From JBCCTX01 sp965263105 (GTDB lineage: Bacteria > Bacteroidota > Bacteroidia > J057), in assembly GCA_965263105.1 (NCBI GenBank), contig CBDHGL010000003.1:3534001-3598000 (forward strand): DNA of 64,000 nt, written 5' to 3'. Within the stretch, counting starts at the first letter, position 1, and every line of letters begins with the position of its first letter. This document shows, piece by piece, positions 18,120 through 27,054 of the stretch. A program made the position numbers and the translations under genes. Below the pieces are notes generated by a model. That model made no database searches and was not told where the DNA came from. It worked only from the letters and a program-made list of their open reading frames with translations.

Positions 18120-18668
18120 TTATCCCGCCTTTTCCTTCAATTCACTCAGAGGAGTATTAAACAAGGCAAAATCTGGTTGGAGGTCTCTCAGAATCTCAAA
18201 TTTATCACAATACATCTGGGTGGACTTGGCATTGCGTTCCCGAAATTTGAAGAGCTTTTGGAAATATTCCTTCACACTGGGATGGACATCTTCCATGGCC
18301 AGGGTGAAGAATTTATTAATTTCAAATTCCTTTTCTTTGGTGAAGTAAACGATAACCAAGGGTTTGAGGAGGCGTTGTTCATCTTCTCCGAAGTCAGAGT
18401 TGCTAAAGGCTTGCAGCAAATTATATAGATAACTACGGTCGAGTTCATATTCCATAAAATCAGCTAGCTTTACCCAAAATAGATAGGGGATATAGATACC
18501 CCCAAAGCGTTCGGCACTCAGTACGGTAAACTTGTTGAGTACCTCTTCATTTGAGGCGGCCTCCATATGGAGTTTATATAGGGCAGCAACGATTTCTTCT
18601 TTTTTTTCCTCCCACTCTTCCATCTTGAAGGAATCCTCTAGTTTATCGAGTTCTTTTTGAATATCCAT
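18120..18668 (-). CDS. Hypothetical helical protein, 182 residues
   Basis: A hypothetical soluble protein that starts with a charged, probably coiled-coil helix and continues with mostly helical sequence rich in Phe, Leu and Glu. No signal peptide, membrane segment or catalytic motif is seen and no family is recognised. It lies between secA (convergent, 4-base gap) and recQ. An exact -7 box (CAAAGTTA on the plus strand, 18702-18709) lies 33 bases upstream, which supports a real gene with its own promoter. Confidence 0.65.
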   Translation of the reverse strand: MDIQKELDKLEDSFKMEEWEEKKEEIVAALYKLHMEAASNEEVLNKFTVLSAERFGGIYIPYLFWVKLADFMEYELDRSYLYNLLQAFSNSDFGEDEQRLLKPLVIVYFTKEKEFEINKFFTLAMEDVHPSVKEYFQKLFKFRERNAKSTQMYCDKFEILRDLQPDFALFNTPLSELKEKAG

Positions 18669-18701
18669 GAGTTAAGGTATGTATATTGGATAGTAAGGGG
18701 G

Positions 18702-18709
18702 CAAAGTTA
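18702..18709 (-). promoter_or_regulatory. Bacteroidota -7 box (TAACTTTG on minus strand)
   Basis: The minus strand reads TAACTTTG, an exact TAnnTTTG match, 33 bases before the start of the 182-residue hypothetical gene. No well-placed -33 TTTG was found. Confidence 0.4.
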
Positions 18710-18741
18710 ACAGGAAAATGCCAAAAAATGGTGATTTCTCT

Positions 18742-20937
18742 CTAATTTGCCACCTCAGATATAAATTTTATCCTGACGAGCTGGATTTCCTCGCGTGAAA
18801 AGTCTCCTCCCAGCTCTTTTTCCGCTTCATCCAGGCTATCGGTATCGGAGTGCATAAAATAATCGAAAATGTCTTCAATTTTGTCTCCGTCAACAGCAGA
18901 ATTGATAAAATAGTCCAAATCTAGTTTTGTCCCAGAGAAAACGATTTGCTCGACATTGTTCAACAAATCTTCATATTCCAATCCCTTCATTTCGGCGATT
19001 TGATCCAAAGGAGTACGCCGATCCACGTGTTGAATGATGAATAGCTTATTCATGGACTTTCTTGCCGTAGATTTAACCACTACAGTCTCTGTCCGCTCAA
19101 TCGAATTCTCCTCGATGTATTCTGATATAAGTTTAATAAAGGGAGTGGCAAACTTTTGGGCCTTTCCCCTGCCTACCCCTGTAATGCTTTGAAATTCCTC
19201 TAAGGTAATGGGATACTTAGTCGCCATATCTTCCATGGAAGAGTCTTGGAAAATGACGTAGGGGGGGATCTTGCGCTCCTTTGCAATCTTATTTCGCAGG
19301 GCTTTTAACTTATCAAAAAGAGTAACATCATAGGTTTTGAAATCTTCCGTTTCGGGTATGTCCTTTTTAAACTTCTCAAAGTCCTGGAACTTGATTAGTT
19401 GGATTGCCTGCCCTTCGCTCCTGAATTGACGGCCTTTCTCAGTAAGCTTGATGACGCCATAGTCTTCAATATCTTTCAGAATAAAGTCATGAACCAGCAG
19501 TTGACTGAATATGGACTTCCATTCCCGGGAATCAAAGTCTTTGCCTTTGGCATAAATCGGGAGTTGGTCATGGCCAAACATGTTGATTTGTTGGTCATTA
19601 CTTCCTCTGAGAATATTGATGAGGTGTTTCATCCCAAACTTTTCGTCTACCTCATGGATAAGGTCCAAGGCTAGTCGTACTGGCTCCCCTGCTTCAAATT
19701 TTTCCTTAGGAAAGCGACAGTTATCACACATGTTCGTACACTCCCTATCATCAAATTCCTCTCCAAAATAGTGGAGCATAAGCTTTCGCCTACACGCCCC
19801 AGACTCAGAAAAAGCGGCCATCTCATAGAGAAGATGCTTTCCGGACTCCCGTTCGCTTACGGGTTTGTCCTTCATGAATTTCTCCAGTTTCACGATATCA
19901 TTGAAGTCGTAAAAAAGGATACATTCTCCATCCTTTCCATCTCTACCAGCACGTCCAGTCTCCTGATAATAGCTTTCTATGCTTTTAGGGACATCGTAGT
20001 GGATGACGAAACGAACATCCGGTTTGTCTATCCCCATCCCAAAGGCTATGGTTGCAACTACCACGTGAATGTCTTCATTCAAAAACATATCTTGGTGCTT
20101 GGAACGGGTAGATGAGTCTAATCCTGCATGATAGGGAACGGCTTTTACTCCATTTACTTTTAGGATCTCTGCAATTTCTTCTACTTTTCTTCTGCTGAGG
20201 CAGTATATAATCCCCGATTTATTTTGGTGTTGCTTTATATAGGTTATGATACCGGTAACTGTATGGTTGTGATTCACCTTGGGGCGAATTTCATAGTAAA
20301 GGTTAGATCGGTTAAAGCTGGTGAGGAATATAGTAGCGTCTTCAAATTGAAGGTTATAGAGAATATCCTGCCGTACTTTCGGAGTAGCTGTCGCTGTGAG
20401 TGCGATGATGGGGATTTCTCCGAGAGACATCATGATTTCCCGAATACGTCGATATTCAGGTCGAAAATCATGTCCCCATTCAGAAATACAGTGGGCTTCG
20501 TCCACTGCGAGGAAACTGATTTTGGCTTGGGAGAGAAAATCGACGAACTCTTGCTTTACCAAAGATTCCGGTGCTACATAGAGGAGCTTTAATGTTCCTT
20601 TGAGCACTTTTTGTTTGACAGCTTCATAGTCAGCCCTTCCCATACTGCTGTTCAGGAAGCCTGCTTCCAAGCCGAAGGCCTGCAATTGGTCCACCTGATT
20701 TTTCATTAGGGCAATGAGAGGAGATATAACTAGAGCGGTTCCTGGTAGAAGGAGGGCGGGCAATTGATAACACAAGGATTTACCTGCACCTGTAGGCATG
20801 ATAACAAAGGTATGCTTTCCTGCCAGTATATTTTGAATGATTTCAGCCTGTTTGCCACGAAAAGAGTCGTATCCGAAATTTTTCTTTAACTCTTGAACAA
20901 GTCTATCATCACTTACTACAATCTGTTGTTCATTCAC
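18742..20937 (-). CDS. recQ: ATP-dependent DNA helicase RecQ
   Basis: A 731-residue RecQ helicase that unwinds DNA 3' to 5' in recombination and replication-fork repair. Seen in order: motif 0 (FGYDSFRGKQ), Walker A (MPTGAGKSLCYQLP), DEAH box (AVDEAHCISEWGHDFRPEY), motif VI (YYQETGRAGRDG), the zinc-binding Cys cluster of the RQC domain (CRRK...ECTNMCDNC), the winged helix, and an HRDC domain (about residues 530-610). About 120 residues after the HRDC are lineage-specific and acidic. The length fits Bacteroidota RecQ. The start is the ATG at 20937, 20 bases downstream of an exact -7 box. Confidence 0.96.
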   Translation of the reverse strand: MNEQQIVVSDDRLVQELKKNFGYDSFRGKQAEIIQNILAGKHTFVIMPTGAGKSLCYQLPALLLPGTALVISPLIALMKNQVDQLQAFGLEAGFLNSSMGRADYEAVKQKVLKGTLKLLYVAPESLVKQEFVDFLSQAKISFLAVDEAHCISEWGHDFRPEYRRIREIMMSLGEIPIIALTATATPKVRQDILYNLQFEDATIFLTSFNRSNLYYEIRPKVNHNHTVTGIITYIKQHQNKSGIIYCLSRRKVEEIAEILKVNGVKAVPYHAGLDSSTRSKHQDMFLNEDIHVVVATIAFGMGIDKPDVRFVIHYDVPKSIESYYQETGRAGRDGKDGECILFYDFNDIVKLEKFMKDKPVSERESGKHLLYEMAAFSESGACRRKLMLHYFGEEFDDRECTNMCDNCRFPKEKFEAGEPVRLALDLIHEVDEKFGMKHLINILRGSNDQQINMFGHDQLPIYAKGKDFDSREWKSIFSQLLVHDFILKDIEDYGVIKLTEKGRQFRSEGQAIQLIKFQDFEKFKKDIPETEDFKTYDVTLFDKLKALRNKIAKERKIPPYVIFQDSSMEDMATKYPITLEEFQSITGVGRGKAQKFATPFIKLISEYIEENSIERTETVVVKSTARKSMNKLFIIQHVDRRTPLDQIAEMKGLEYEDLLNNVEQIVFSGTKLDLDYFINSAVDGDKIEDIFDYFMHSDTDSLDEAEKELGGDFSREEIQLVRIKFISEVAN

Positions 20938-20957
20938 GATTCTGCATTTCTTTTCTT

Positions 20958-20965
20958 CAAAATTA
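20958..20965 (-). promoter_or_regulatory. Bacteroidota -7 box upstream of recQ
   Basis: The minus strand reads TAATTTTG, an exact TAnnTTTG match, 20 bases before the recQ ATG in the divergent region between recQ and the ECF sigma gene. No good -33 partner was found. Confidence 0.4.
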
Positions 20966-21111
20966 GATACAATTTATTGCGAATAATTAAATTATGAATA
21001 CCCCAATCGAAATTAACAAATTGGCGGCTACTTTGCCCTAAATTTTTATTAATTTTATTTGTTAAGCAACGATTCTATAATTGAAGGCGTTGAGAGGATA
21101 AGAAAACCTTC

Positions 21112-21684
21112 ATGGGAATACTAAATACCACAGAAGAAGAAATCGTAGAGGGCTGTCTGAATGGCTCAAGAAAATACCAAAAGGTATTATATGAGCGCTA
21201 TTATGGCAACATGATGGCCGTATGCCTTCGCTATACGCAAGATCGTGAAGAGGCTAGAGACGTATTGCATGAAGGGTTTATGAAGGTTTATAAAAATTTA
21301 AATAAATATTCGCGAGGTACGAATTTAGGGGCATGGATTCGGAGAATAATGGTCAATACAGCCATCGACCATTACAGAAAGAATGCAAAGCGACCCAATC
21401 TAATAGAAATAAATCACGCTATTCATGAGGTTGATATTCAGGATGTAGTATCCGATATGTCGGCCGATGAAATTCTATCATTGGTACAAAGATTGTCTCC
21501 CGCCTATAGAACGGTATTCAATTTGTATGTAATTGAGGGATATGCACACAATGATATAGCCAAAATGTTGGGCATTAGTGAAGGTACTTCTAAATCAAAC
21601 CTTGCCAAAGCTAGAGGGAGACTGAAGCAAATGATTGCTCGTTCTCAAGTGATAAAAGAAACAGGAGGGGAGAATTATGCGTGA
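21112..21684 (+). CDS. ECF-family RNA polymerase sigma factor
   Basis: A 190-residue extracytoplasmic-function sigma-70 factor that directs RNA polymerase to a dedicated promoter set. Region 2 (about residues 25-90) includes the core-binding segment DREEARDVLHEGFMKVYKNL and the promoter-melting segment ending in IDHYRK. Region 4 (about 120-175) contains the helix-turn-helix IEGYAHNDIAKMLGISEGTS. No anti-sigma gene of the FecR or zinc-finger type follows. Instead the stop region overlaps by 8 bases the four-repeat/TM/beta-barrel gene, which is therefore the likely regulator or partner. The ATG at 21112 fits the family N-terminus. Confidence 0.93.
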   Translation: MGILNTTEEEIVEGCLNGSRKYQKVLYERYYGNMMAVCLRYTQDREEARDVLHEGFMKVYKNLNKYSRGTNLGAWIRRIMVNTAIDHYRKNAKRPNLIEINHAIHEVDIQDVVSDMSADEILSLVQRLSPAYRTVFNLYVIEGYAHNDIAKMLGISEGTSKSNLAKARGRLKQMIARSQVIKETGGENYA

Positions 21685-23413
21685 CGAATCTTTTGATCAG
21701 GCAATACACAACAAGCTCAAAGGACTTGGGGAAGGAATAACTCCCCAGGATTGGGATAGAATTGCTCAACGGTTAGAAGAAGAAGCCTTATTTGAGGAAG
21801 TGAGCAACCCGACGGTTGCGGGCGATGATTTCGACACCTTAATACAGCAAAAAATTGCCGATTACGAGGATGACGGTTCTGCTGAGATGGATTGGCGTAT
21901 CCTATCTGGTAGAATGTTTGGGGTCTTCGATTCTTCCGTGGAAAGTCGTTTGAGTTCTTATGAGGTCCCTTATGACCCAGCTAGTTGGGAGGAAATGGTT
22001 GAACACATGGAACGACCATTTTACCAAACACTTCGCGACAAACTCAACGCCTTGTCCATCCCCTTTTACAATTCGGATTGGAAGGTGATGCGTCGTCGCT
22101 TGGATCGGGAAATTCCGGTAGACCCTGCTCAGCAGCAGCCTATTCCCTGGCAACTATATGCAGTAGCAGCTTCTCTTGCTTTTCTGATTGTCTTTCTGCC
22201 CCTACTAAATAGGCCAGTGGCAGAAGTAAGTTCTGGACAGATAGCTGACCAAGCTCAGTTGGAGGAGCAAATTCAAATAGAAAATCCTTCTGTATCTCCT
22301 ACCTCTGAAAGCGAAAACCAGGAAAAAGGAGGAGAAAATACTAATCCTTCTGGAGTAGTACCCCAATCTTTTCCCTTACAATCATCTAATAGCCAGTTAG
22401 CCCAAAAGAAAGAAAGTACCCAAACACAACACTCGAGAATTAATCCCATTACACAGCAGGTTGTGCCCCTTGTTCCCCCAATTTGGGAGAAAGGGGAAAG
22501 TATTGTAGTTGCCCATCCTCGGGAATTATTGCCTATTCCTCAGGAGACAGAATTTTTGGAAGGGGAATTCTCTACACCTCAAACAGATTTGCTTGTCAAA
22601 GGAGAAAGCAATACTTCTGCTGAACGCATCGAGCCTTTAGAAATAGCGCTTAATCAAAGTTTGCTTAAGGAAGGAAAACTGCTGCCCGTCGAAGCTGTCA
22701 AAATGGAAGCGAAGCGAAATCGGTTCGATCCAGAATTTTTGGTGGGTATCCATGGAGGTACTACTTCGAGCATGGCAGAATTGAACGATAAGGGGGAATC
22801 TGGTTGGCTGGCAGGCTTGCGGGTGGAAGTAAAATTTACTGAACAGGTTAGTTTTGTCTCGGGAGTCCAATACTCGGAAAAAAGTTTCAGCCATCAATTT
22901 ACGGTGTCAGAAACTCCCAATAATGCCTCGGGCTCCAGACGAGTTCCCCAAGTAAATGAGGGACTATTTAGCATGATGGAACTTCCCGCCTTGGTTCGCC
23001 TGAGATTGCCTTCGGATGAAAAAAATGCTTTGTATATACAGTCGGGTATCGTTTCCTTTTTTATGATAAACGAATCCTACAGAATATTTGATCCTAATTC
23101 CGCCCAGAATACCGATATCGATGTGTCTTTCGCAGACCCTACAGAATTGGACTTCACGGACAACATGCAGAGTTTTACCACCTATATAGCTAATCTTCAT
23201 GCAGCTATTGGTTATGAATATCGATTTTCAGATAGGATACTTTTTCAAATTGAACCCTATTTTCAAATGGGACTTCAGAAAATGGGACCTACTAACTCAA
23301 CCAGTCCAGCTGAGAAAAATAATCTGTATACGGGAGGTGTCGAGGCTTCTATTATTTACGACCTAGGCAGAAATGATAAAAAGGATAAACCACGCAAGCC
23401 CAAAATATTTTAG
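21677..23413 (+). CDS. Four-repeat/TM/beta-barrel protein, putative sigma regulator
   Basis: A 578-residue protein overlapping the sigma gene by 8 bases. Residues 6-145 hold four degenerate repeats of about 31 residues that open with Phe and carry a Trp 20-21 residues later (F6/W26, F52/W73, F84/W104, F115/W135), the last three near perfect in spacing. A single membrane helix follows (about 158-177), then a long Gln/Ser/Pro/Glu-rich linker (about 180-345), and a C-terminal part (about 353-578) with alternating beta strands like a small outer-membrane barrel (PorT-like). There is no N-terminal signal peptide, so the repeats should be cytoplasmic and the barrel periplasmic or in the outer membrane. 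This suggests an anti-sigma-like protein spanning the envelope; that is inference from domain order and operon. Confidence 0.75.
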   Translation: MRDESFDQAIHNKLKGLGEGITPQDWDRIAQRLEEEALFEEVSNPTVAGDDFDTLIQQKIADYEDDGSAEMDWRILSGRMFGVFDSSVESRLSSYEVPYDPASWEEMVEHMERPFYQTLRDKLNALSIPFYNSDWKVMRRRLDREIPVDPAQQQPIPWQLYAVAASLAFLIVFLPLLNRPVAEVSSGQIADQAQLEEQIQIENPSVSPTSESENQEKGGENTNPSGVVPQSFPLQSSNSQLAQKKESTQTQHSRINPITQQVVPLVPPIWEKGESIVVAHPRELLPIPQETEFLEGEFSTPQTDLLVKGESNTSAERIEPLEIALNQSLLKEGKLLPVEAVKMEAKRNRFDPEFLVGIHGGTTSSMAELNDKGESGWLAGLRVEVKFTEQVSFVSGVQYSEKSFSHQFTVSETPNNASGSRRVPQVNEGLFSMMELPALVRLRLPSDEKNALYIQSGIVSFFMINESYRIFDPNSAQNTDIDVSFADPTELDFTDNMQSFTTYIANLHAAIGYEYRFSDRILFQIEPYFQMGLQKMGPTNSTSPAEKNNLYTGGVEASIIYDLGRNDKKDKPRKPKIF

Positions 23414-23504
23414 GTATTACTAACATATTAAAAAATAATTTCGTAAATTAATAAAGGTTTTTAAGTACTTAATTTTAAGTTGCCTTTGAGAAACAACTAC
23501 AAAC

Positions 23505-23537
23505 GAGGCTGTCCTTTTGGGTGGCCTCTTTTATTTT
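23505..23537 (+). terminator. Intrinsic terminator after the sigma/beta-barrel operon
   Basis: GAGGCTGTCC and GGGTGGCCTC form a 10-bp stem with three G-U pairs around a TTTT loop (23505-23528), followed by TTTTATTTT. It lies 92 bases after the barrel gene stop and reaches the convergent crotonase stop. Confidence 0.75.
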
Positions 23538-24304
23538 CCGGAAAAATTAGGCTTTCTCTTTTCCAAAAAAGCACTTATCCCTTCTTTGGCATCTTCAGAA
23601 GCCATAGCTAACCCAAATAATTTCTCCTCTACTTGAATATGATTATCGTTGACTTGGGAGGTTTGACAAGCCTCCAGGGCATAAGCAATGGCCAAGGGGG
23701 AGTTTTTATAGGCATCAGATAAGATGTGTAAGCATCTATCAATTAGTTTACTTTGGGGGCAGACTTCATTTACCAATCCCCATTCGAGGGCTACGGTAGC
23801 ATTTATGGGATTGCCGGTAATGATCATTTCTATGGCCTTGCCCCGGCCAATCAATCGAGGTAGGCGCTGAGAGCCTCCATATCCTGGAATAATTCCCAAT
23901 TTTACTTCTGGTTGACCGAACAAGGCATTCTCTGAAGCCAGCCTTATATGGCATGCCAAGGCCAATTCACAGCCTCCCCCCAAAGCATACCCATTTACTG
24001 CTGCTATTACGGGCTTTGTCGCCCGCTCAATGCGGCCAAAAATAGCATTCCCCTCTTTACTCAAGGTCTCTGCATCTGTTTGCCCCATGGTAAGGAATTC
24101 AGAAATATCTGCACCTGCTGCAAAAGCTTTCTCACCTTGCCCAGTAATGATTATACCCCTAACACTGGGATTTCCCAAACCTTCCTGAAGTAGCTCATCT
24201 AACTCCTTCAATAAGGTAGCATTCAATGCATTCAATGCCTTAGGGTTGTTGAGGGTGATGATTAAGGTTTGGGAGGAAAGTTGAGATTCAATAAAAGTTG
24301 GCAT
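23531..24304 (-). CDS. Enoyl-CoA hydratase/isomerase (crotonase)
   Basis: A crotonase of about 257 residues, most like short-chain enoyl-CoA hydratases that add water to trans-2-enoyl-CoA in fatty acid or amino acid breakdown. The oxyanion-hole segment AAGADISEF, the first catalytic Glu in GGGCELALACH and the second in QPEVKLGIIPGYGG are all present, so it is a true hydratase candidate and not an isomerase lacking one Glu. The substrate cannot be told. An alternative Met four codons upstream at 24316 is possible. The gene is preceded by a strong terminator of the VWA operon, so it probably has its own promoter. Confidence 0.92.
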   Translation of the reverse strand: MPTFIESQLSSQTLIITLNNPKALNALNATLLKELDELLQEGLGNPSVRGIIITGQGEKAFAAGADISEFLTMGQTDAETLSKEGNAIFGRIERATKPVIAAVNGYALGGGCELALACHIRLASENALFGQPEVKLGIIPGYGGSQRLPRLIGRGKAIEMIITGNPINATVALEWGLVNEVCPQSKLIDRCLHILSDAYKNSPLAIAYALEACQTSQVNDNHIQVEEKLFGLAMASEDAKEGISAFLEKRKPNFSGK

Positions 24305-24323
24305 GGAGAAAAGCATTAATTTG

Positions 24324-24363
24324 ATAAAAAGAAAAAGGCGGCAAGAAGAAAATCTTGTCGCCT
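24324..24363 (-). terminator. Intrinsic terminator after the VWA lipoprotein gene
   Basis: On the minus strand, AGGCGACAAGA (24363-24353) and TCTTGCCGCCT (24346-24336) pair over 11 bp with one G-U, around a 6-base loop, and are followed by TTTTTCTTTTT. This is a classical hairpin with U-tract, 33 bases after the VWA gene stop. Confidence 0.88.
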
Positions 24364-24395
24364 AATATAGTTTTTCTTTAGGAGGGGAGGAAACC

Positions 24396-25319
24396 CTATT
24401 CTAGCCACCCAGCTAGGAAACGAGGGATCTCATCAATTTTATCAATTCCTCTATAGAGGTACAGCCTAGCATTTGCATACTCGGGGGAAAAATAAATCTC
24501 CCAAAATTTTTCAATCTCGTCTATAGCCGCCTCGGATTTGACTTGAGCACCTGGACCCTTGCCTAAAATAATTACATTTGCCCCGTTTAGGTCTGGGATT
24601 CGAGACTTATCCAACAAACCTGTTAGGATCTCATGGCGATCTTCTTCTAATATTCCCTTTTTCCGGTTGAAATTATACTCTTTGTCTTCGTGAATCATAT
24701 CCGATAAGAAGATGATATAATTGTAAGGAACAATCTTGGGCTCAAGAGAAAAAGCTTCTGCTTCTTCCCGATCGATTAACTCTAACTCATCTCTGCAATT
24801 GAGGAGGGCCCAAAGAATATTGGAATAAGAAGAAAATTTACTCCTTGCGTGATAAATAGAATCCAAGCGAGATTCAATTAAAGGTCCTATAGTTTCTACA
24901 TACCTGTCAATTCTTTGCCTGCGCTTCTCCTCCTTTTTTGTAATTCCATCTCCTTTTCGGGTAAAAGGAGGTTTTATGGAATCAGGAATATTTTGAAAGG
25001 TAATGCCATAATTTGCATTAGAGTTCATGAAGTCTTCATATACAATCTTTACGGGATTGGTATAAGCTCCTTCGTCTATGGGGTAAACAAGCAGTCGATC
25101 GTGGGTACCCATGTTTCTCAAGATGAGCTTTATGGCATTTACATAGGCTCCTTTATTTTCTTCTCCTACGCTTCCGGAGAGATCTACAAAGCAAATGATA
25201 TTTTTCCGCCTTTCGTGCATGTCTTCACAGCCCACCCCCCAAAACAACAAGGAGAAACATAGGCCTAACATGAGGCTTTGACGCGAAGGATAGATTGGCA
25301 CTTTGGTACGTGTATTCAT
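24396..25319 (-). CDS. VWA-like lipoprotein
   Basis: A 307-residue protein with a basic N-terminus, hydrophobic segment and lipobox (WGVGC, Cys31), so it is a lipid-anchored envelope protein. The mature part resembles a von Willebrand factor A fold: IICFVDLSGSVGEE holds the DxSxS metal-site (MIDAS) motif at about residues 44-51, followed by alternating strands such as DRLLVYPI, PYNYIIFLSDM and GANVIILG. VWA domains bind a partner through a divalent ion. It lies 16 bases after the four-TM gene 25336-26418 and ends in a strong terminator, so the two form one operon and probably one complex. Confidence 0.75.
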   Translation of the reverse strand: MNTRTKVPIYPSRQSLMLGLCFSLLFWGVGCEDMHERRKNIICFVDLSGSVGEENKGAYVNAIKLILRNMGTHDRLLVYPIDEGAYTNPVKIVYEDFMNSNANYGITFQNIPDSIKPPFTRKGDGITKKEEKRRQRIDRYVETIGPLIESRLDSIYHARSKFSSYSNILWALLNCRDELELIDREEAEAFSLEPKIVPYNYIIFLSDMIHEDKEYNFNRKKGILEEDRHEILTGLLDKSRIPDLNGANVIILGKGPGAQVKSEAAIDEIEKFWEIYFSPEYANARLYLYRGIDKIDEIPRFLAGWLE

Positions 25320-25335
25320 TGGGTTAATTGCTAGA

Positions 25336-26418
25336 TTACCAGTTTTCGGCTATACCCGTGTGGGTGTAGAGGAAGTAGGTGTAACTTTCAAGGTTGTCTA
25401 TAAATTCGATTTCTTCCAGGGGCTCAATGGGCTTGCCATGACTGAGGTCAAAATTTTCTTTGAAGGTTTTGAATTTGTGAATCTTTACAAATTGTCTTCG
25501 AGACTCTTTCCGGAGTATTTTTTTGAATTTTTCCTCGAATTTAGAAGCAAAAGCCTTGTTATGTTCAGGGGAGTTCATTCGAAAATTCCGAAAAATCATG
25601 TTTCTTTTATATGCATCTACAATCACCCGGTCTCTATCAAGTTCCATTTTGACATATCCAGCGATCAAAGGAAGGCCCATAGCAAAAAAGATGAATCCCA
25701 TATAAAGTAAGGTCCATCGCTCTCCTTCGAAGTCTTTTGCCCGTACATCGGCAATAGCCACAACAGCAAACTCAAGAATCAACATGAAAATAAGGAGAAC
25801 TGGAATTTTATTGGTGTAATTGCGCTTCTTATAGTGTAGCACATTTTCCTGATAATTCATTTGTTGTTGGTAATGGTCGGCAGGTACCAAGGTATTATCA
25901 AAGTTGCCGTTTCCATTAAACATGCCATGTTCTGTTTCCTGGGGAGAATCGAAATATCCGCTGCTCTGGATTTCAGGAAGTCGATAAATTTCTATATCCC
26001 TTAGCTTATCGTTTATAAAGATAGCTTCGAACAGTTTGTCAGCCACCATGATACTGGCCATAGTCAAAACGATGGTGGTCGCAATCCTGAATATGAGAAT
26101 GATCAAATCATTGCCCTCAAGGAAGATCATGGTTGAAATGTAATTGAGGACAAGCTCCGCAATAATGGCTAATACCAATATGATGGTATACACCCGGAGT
26201 TTCCTTTTCTTCTCCTTGTACACATGGTCGGGGATGTATACATTGGCATAGTCGGTTGCGTCGAGGTACTTGCTCCTTGTTTTTTTTCCCAGGCGAATTC
26301 CCGTCTTTCTTTCAATCTTATCCAATGCCACCTGGTTTCGTTGCAAGACGAAGCTTTTTAGTCCTCTTTCATTTTTAAAAAAATCTCCAAACTGGACAAA
26401 ATACCAGAGTCTTTCCAT
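25336..26418 (-). CDS. Multi-pass membrane protein, operon partner of VWA lipoprotein
   Basis: A 360-residue protein with a charged cytoplasmic N-terminus (about 75 residues) and about four membrane helices in two pairs (near residues 77-95, 105-130, 208-226 and 236-255), then a basic C-terminal region rich in Arg, Lys and Phe. No family is recognised. The message continues into the VWA lipoprotein gene after 16 bases. An inner-membrane partner for the VWA protein is plausible. Confidence 0.65.
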   Translation of the reverse strand: MERLWYFVQFGDFFKNERGLKSFVLQRNQVALDKIERKTGIRLGKKTRSKYLDATDYANVYIPDHVYKEKKRKLRVYTIILVLAIIAELVLNYISTMIFLEGNDLIILIFRIATTIVLTMASIMVADKLFEAIFINDKLRDIEIYRLPEIQSSGYFDSPQETEHGMFNGNGNFDNTLVPADHYQQQMNYQENVLHYKKRNYTNKIPVLLIFMLILEFAVVAIADVRAKDFEGERWTLLYMGFIFFAMGLPLIAGYVKMELDRDRVIVDAYKRNMIFRNFRMNSPEHNKAFASKFEEKFKKILRKESRRQFVKIHKFKTFKENFDLSHGKPIEPLEEIEFIDNLESYTYFLYTHTGIAENW

Positions 26419-26875
26419 ATTTAAGTTAACGTTTAGAGTTTGGATCTATTGGGACCAAAATCTATGGTTCTTGTTTTTTTTGTAATTCGCTCTATATCAT
26501 AACCGAAAAAGGTACCCATTTTAGTGTGTTGAAATTAGTAAATTTTGTACCTGCCCCTGTTTTATTAGGGATGAAGTGTAAATAATCAGGTTTATGCCGT
26601 AAATGTTAAGGGGTTCAAGTGAAGAAAAAACTGCTCGAAAGGAATTTTGAGAGGGAATTTCCACGAAGGCTGGGTATTTTTTCCAAAAAATCGGAAAAAA
26701 AAGTTTCTCCCAAGATCCTGAGCATGAATTTTTTAAATTAAGGAGCCATTCCCTGATCTTAGGTAAAATCGAATAAGTTAAAATATTCCGTTTTGCAAAA
26801 AAACGAATGGCTATTCTCCTTTGCAGAAATAAAGTGAAAGTAAATATTTCAATCTTTCGATTGGAGAAGGAAGGG
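26419..26875. other. Gene-free AT-rich region beside tRNA-Arg
   Basis: About 457 bases with no supported gene. A minus-strand open frame (26521-26922) runs through the tRNA and is spurious. A small hairpin CAATC-tttc-GATTG (26850-26863) lies just past the tRNA 3' end on the minus strand; its role is unclear. Confidence 0.5.
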
Positions 26876-26949
26876 TACCCGCGGATGGATTCGAACCATC
26901 GACCTTTGGTTCCGGAGACCAACGCTCTAATCCCCTGAGCTACGCGGGC
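26876..26949 (-). tRNA. tRNA-Arg (anticodon CCG)
   Basis: On the minus strand a full cloverleaf can be drawn: acceptor GCCCGCG paired with CGCGGGT (first pair G-U), D arm with GCTC...GAGC, anticodon stem TTGGT/ACCAA with loop CTCCGGA, and T arm GATGG-TTCGAAT-CCATC, then discriminator A. The loop gives anticodon CCG, decoding CGG as arginine. The CCA end is not encoded (ACCC follows). Confidence 0.95.
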
Positions 26950-26986
26950 AGGGAACTGGATAAGCGCTAAAATTACACTAATACTT

Positions 26987-27015
26987 TTTGATTGCCAAGA
27001 AGTCTATTAATTTTG
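26987..27015 (+). promoter_or_regulatory. Promoter of ychF (TTTG-N17-TAATTTTG)
   Basis: TTTG at 26987-26990 and TAATTTTG at 27008-27015 are exact matches to the Bacteroidota -33 and -7 boxes with a 17-base spacer, 40 bases before the ychF ATG. Confidence 0.6.
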
Positions 27016-27054
27016 CGCCGAAATCAAATTCATTGAAACCTATCTTCACCTCGT

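Noticed and set aside
21677..23413. FecR-type or zinc-finger anti-sigma protein
   Set aside because: No FecR domain or His/Cys zinc-anti-sigma motif is visible in the N-terminal part.
26521..26922. 133-codon minus-strand open frame
   Set aside because: It runs through tRNA-Arg, which occupies 26876-26949, and its translation looks random.
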